A DNA stretch of 64,000 bases, taken from Buttiauxella selenatireducens (GTDB lineage Bacteria > Pseudomonadota > Gammaproteobacteria > Enterobacterales > Enterobacteriaceae). Every line of letters begins with the position of its first letter. Within the stretch, counting starts at the first letter, position 1. The notes below the pieces were generated by a model that was not told where the DNA came from, did no database searches, and was given only the letters and a program-made list of their open reading frames with translations. Position numbers and translations under genes: made by a program. Positions 62,904 through 64,000 of the stretch are shown here, piece by piece. The DNA lies in NCBI RefSeq assembly GCF_031432975.1, contig NZ_CP133838.1, forward strand, positions 2,418,001 to 2,482,000, in the 5' to 3' direction.

Positions 62904-64000
62904 ATGAAACACAGTACCACCGTCCCCATTACGCCACTGGCAAAAGCGGCGAACTTTAAAGTGGGATATAAACGACGCTACCACATGATGGCAAAGCCCA
63001 CGGGATCAACCTGTAATCTTGATTGCAGCTACTGCTTTTACTTACATAAAGAAGAATTGCTGGATCAACCACATGACCGGGGTATGGATGACAAAACGCT
63101 GGAAGATTTCATCCGCCAGTACATCGAAAGCCAGGACGGTGAACAAATTATATTCTCATGGCAAGGCGGTGAACCCACATTGATGGGTGTTGATTTCTTT
63201 GAAAAAGTCGTTGCCTTGCAGCGCAAATACCAACCAAAGCACCAGAAGATTGAAAACGATCTCCAGACCAATGCGGTGCTGATTAATGACAGATGGGCCA
63301 GATTTCTCAAAAAACATAATTTTTTAGTGGGCGTCTCTATTGATGGGCCACGTGAATTACACGATCGCCACCGGCTGACCCGCAGCGGAAAACCTACATT
63401 TGATCTGGTGATGAAGGGTATTGATGCACTGAAAAGACATGGTGTGCCCTTCAACGCGCTTGCTGTTGTCAACAGAACCAACGCACGTTTCCCTCTTGAG
63501 GTATATCGCTTCCTGACTCAGGAAATAGGAGCGACGTATATTCAGTTCACACCTTGTGTAGAAGCGGTAGATTTCAAACAGACGGCACCGCAATTCTGGC
63601 ATGACGACATGATTCCGGTAACTGGCAGTCGACGGGCAAAACCTGGCGATCTGGATTCAATTGTGACCGACTGGTCGGTTGACCCGAACGACTGGGGAAC
63701 ATTCCTGATTGCGACATTTAAAGAATGGGTGAGTAAAGATTTGGGGCGAGTTCAGGTAAATCTATTTGAAACCGCAGTCGTGCAAACGATGGGAATGCCT
63801 TCTCAACTCTGTGTTACCGCGCCGTTTTGTGGCAAAGCGCTCGCGATTGAAAAAAATGGCGATGTATTTTCCTGCGACCACTATGTTTATCCTGAATATC
63901 AGCTAGGCAATGTTGCAACAGATAAACTGGATCATCTGGTCTTTTCTGAAAGGCAGAAAGCCTTTGGTATGGGGAAGAAAAATACGCTGCCAAAATACTG
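62904..64000 (+). CDS. Anaerobic sulfatase-maturating enzyme (radical SAM), cut by window end
   Basis: 365 codons are visible. The radical SAM cluster motif CxxxCxxC is CNLDCSYC in KPTGSTCNLDCSYCFY; IIFSWQGGEPTLMG and GVSIDGPRELHDRHR follow, and the first SPASM-type cysteines (CGKALAIEKNGDVFSCDHYV) are present. It converts a sulfatase active-site Cys or Ser into formylglycine without oxygen. AslB/YdeM type. It follows the sulfatase remnant by 74 bases as in the usual sulfatase-anSME pair. The ribosome binding site is weak. Confidence 0.9.
   Translation, partial: MKHSTTVPITPLAKAANFKVGYKRRYHMMAKPTGSTCNLDCSYCFYLHKEELLDQPHDRGMDDKTLEDFIRQYIESQDGEQIIFSWQGGEPTLMGVDFFEKVVALQRKYQPKHQKIENDLQTNAVLINDRWARFLKKHNFLVGVSIDGPRELHDRHRLTRSGKPTFDLVMKGIDALKRHGVPFNALAVVNRTNARFPLEVYRFLTQEIGATYIQFTPCVEAVDFKQTAPQFWHDDMIPVTGSRRAKPGDLDSIVTDWSVDPNDWGTFLIATFKEWVSKDLGRVQVNLFETAVVQTMGMPSQLCVTAPFCGKALAIEKNGDVFSCDHYVYPEYQLGNVATDKLDHLVFSERQKAFGMGKKNTLPKY

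Overview
The window is chromosomal DNA from a member of the Enterobacteriaceae that is close to, but not, Escherichia coli. Most blocks read as orthologs of E. coli K-12 genes (psp, ycjM-V, ompG, ycjW, ycjXF, tyrR, tpx, ycjG, mpaA, mppA, zntB, fnrS, dbpA, ttcA, gapC, cybB, frmRA, yncJ, nfrBA-ybcH, ydcR, ydcSTUV-patD), but the order differs from K-12 and the blocks are separated by accessory genes. The genus cannot be fixed from the sequence alone; Buttiauxella, Kluyvera or Lelliottia-type genomes are plausible. No tRNA, rRNA, CRISPR array or intact insertion sequence was seen.

Layout. 1-14 kb: the tail of pspD, then the glucosylglycerate/glucoside catabolic operon ycjMNOPQRSTUV with the porin ompG, followed by its LacI-type repressor gene ycjW on the other strand. 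A sigma70-like promoter and an operator-like palindrome precede ycjM, and an exact inverted copy of that palindrome lies just before pgmB (ycjU). ycjV, a pseudogene in K-12, is intact here. 14-21.4 kb: ycjXF (possible heat-shock promoter), tyrR with a TYR box over its promoter, tpx, and the murein-peptide genes ycjG and mpaA, then an unrecognised exported protein. 21.5-27.2 kb: mppA, a 32-residue YoaK-like membrane peptide, a GGDEF enzyme, zntB, the small RNA FnrS with its FNR site, a 44-codon proline-rich ORF, and ttcA.

27.2-30.8 kb is an accessory block: a Bor-type lipoprotein, a DUF2235 hydrolase, and a protein with three hydrophobic segments joined to a lytic transglycosylase domain. 30.9-34 kb: dbpA, an intact gapC, cybB. 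34-39.4 kb is AT-richer accessory DNA: an unknown ORF, a family 2 glycosyltransferase, a RidA/YheO-like/PhzF operon, possible integrase arm repeats, a two-gene putative toxin-immunity unit, and an orphan Hcp. 39.5-42.4 kb: formaldehyde detoxification frmRA (no frmB beside it), a decayed HxlR regulator, yncJ and an EmrE-type pump.

42.4-60 kb: the c-di-GMP-controlled NfrB/NfrA glycan export system with ybcH, a cyanide-insensitive quinol oxidase operon, ydcR with an acetyltransferase, an orphan muconolactone isomerase-like gene, a VOC protein, and the putrescine-type ydcSTUV-patD operon. 60-64 kb: a second toxin-immunity candidate (HExxH protein plus lipoprotein), then a scar where the 5' ends of a yiaV-like gene and a sulfatase gene were both lost, and the start of an anaerobic sulfatase-maturating enzyme gene that runs off the window.

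The most interesting material is the three secretion/lysis-like modules (28.0-30.7, 38.1-39.4, 60.2-61.1 kb), none of which is accompanied by a type VI secretion apparatus in this window, and the yiaV/sulfatase deletion scar.
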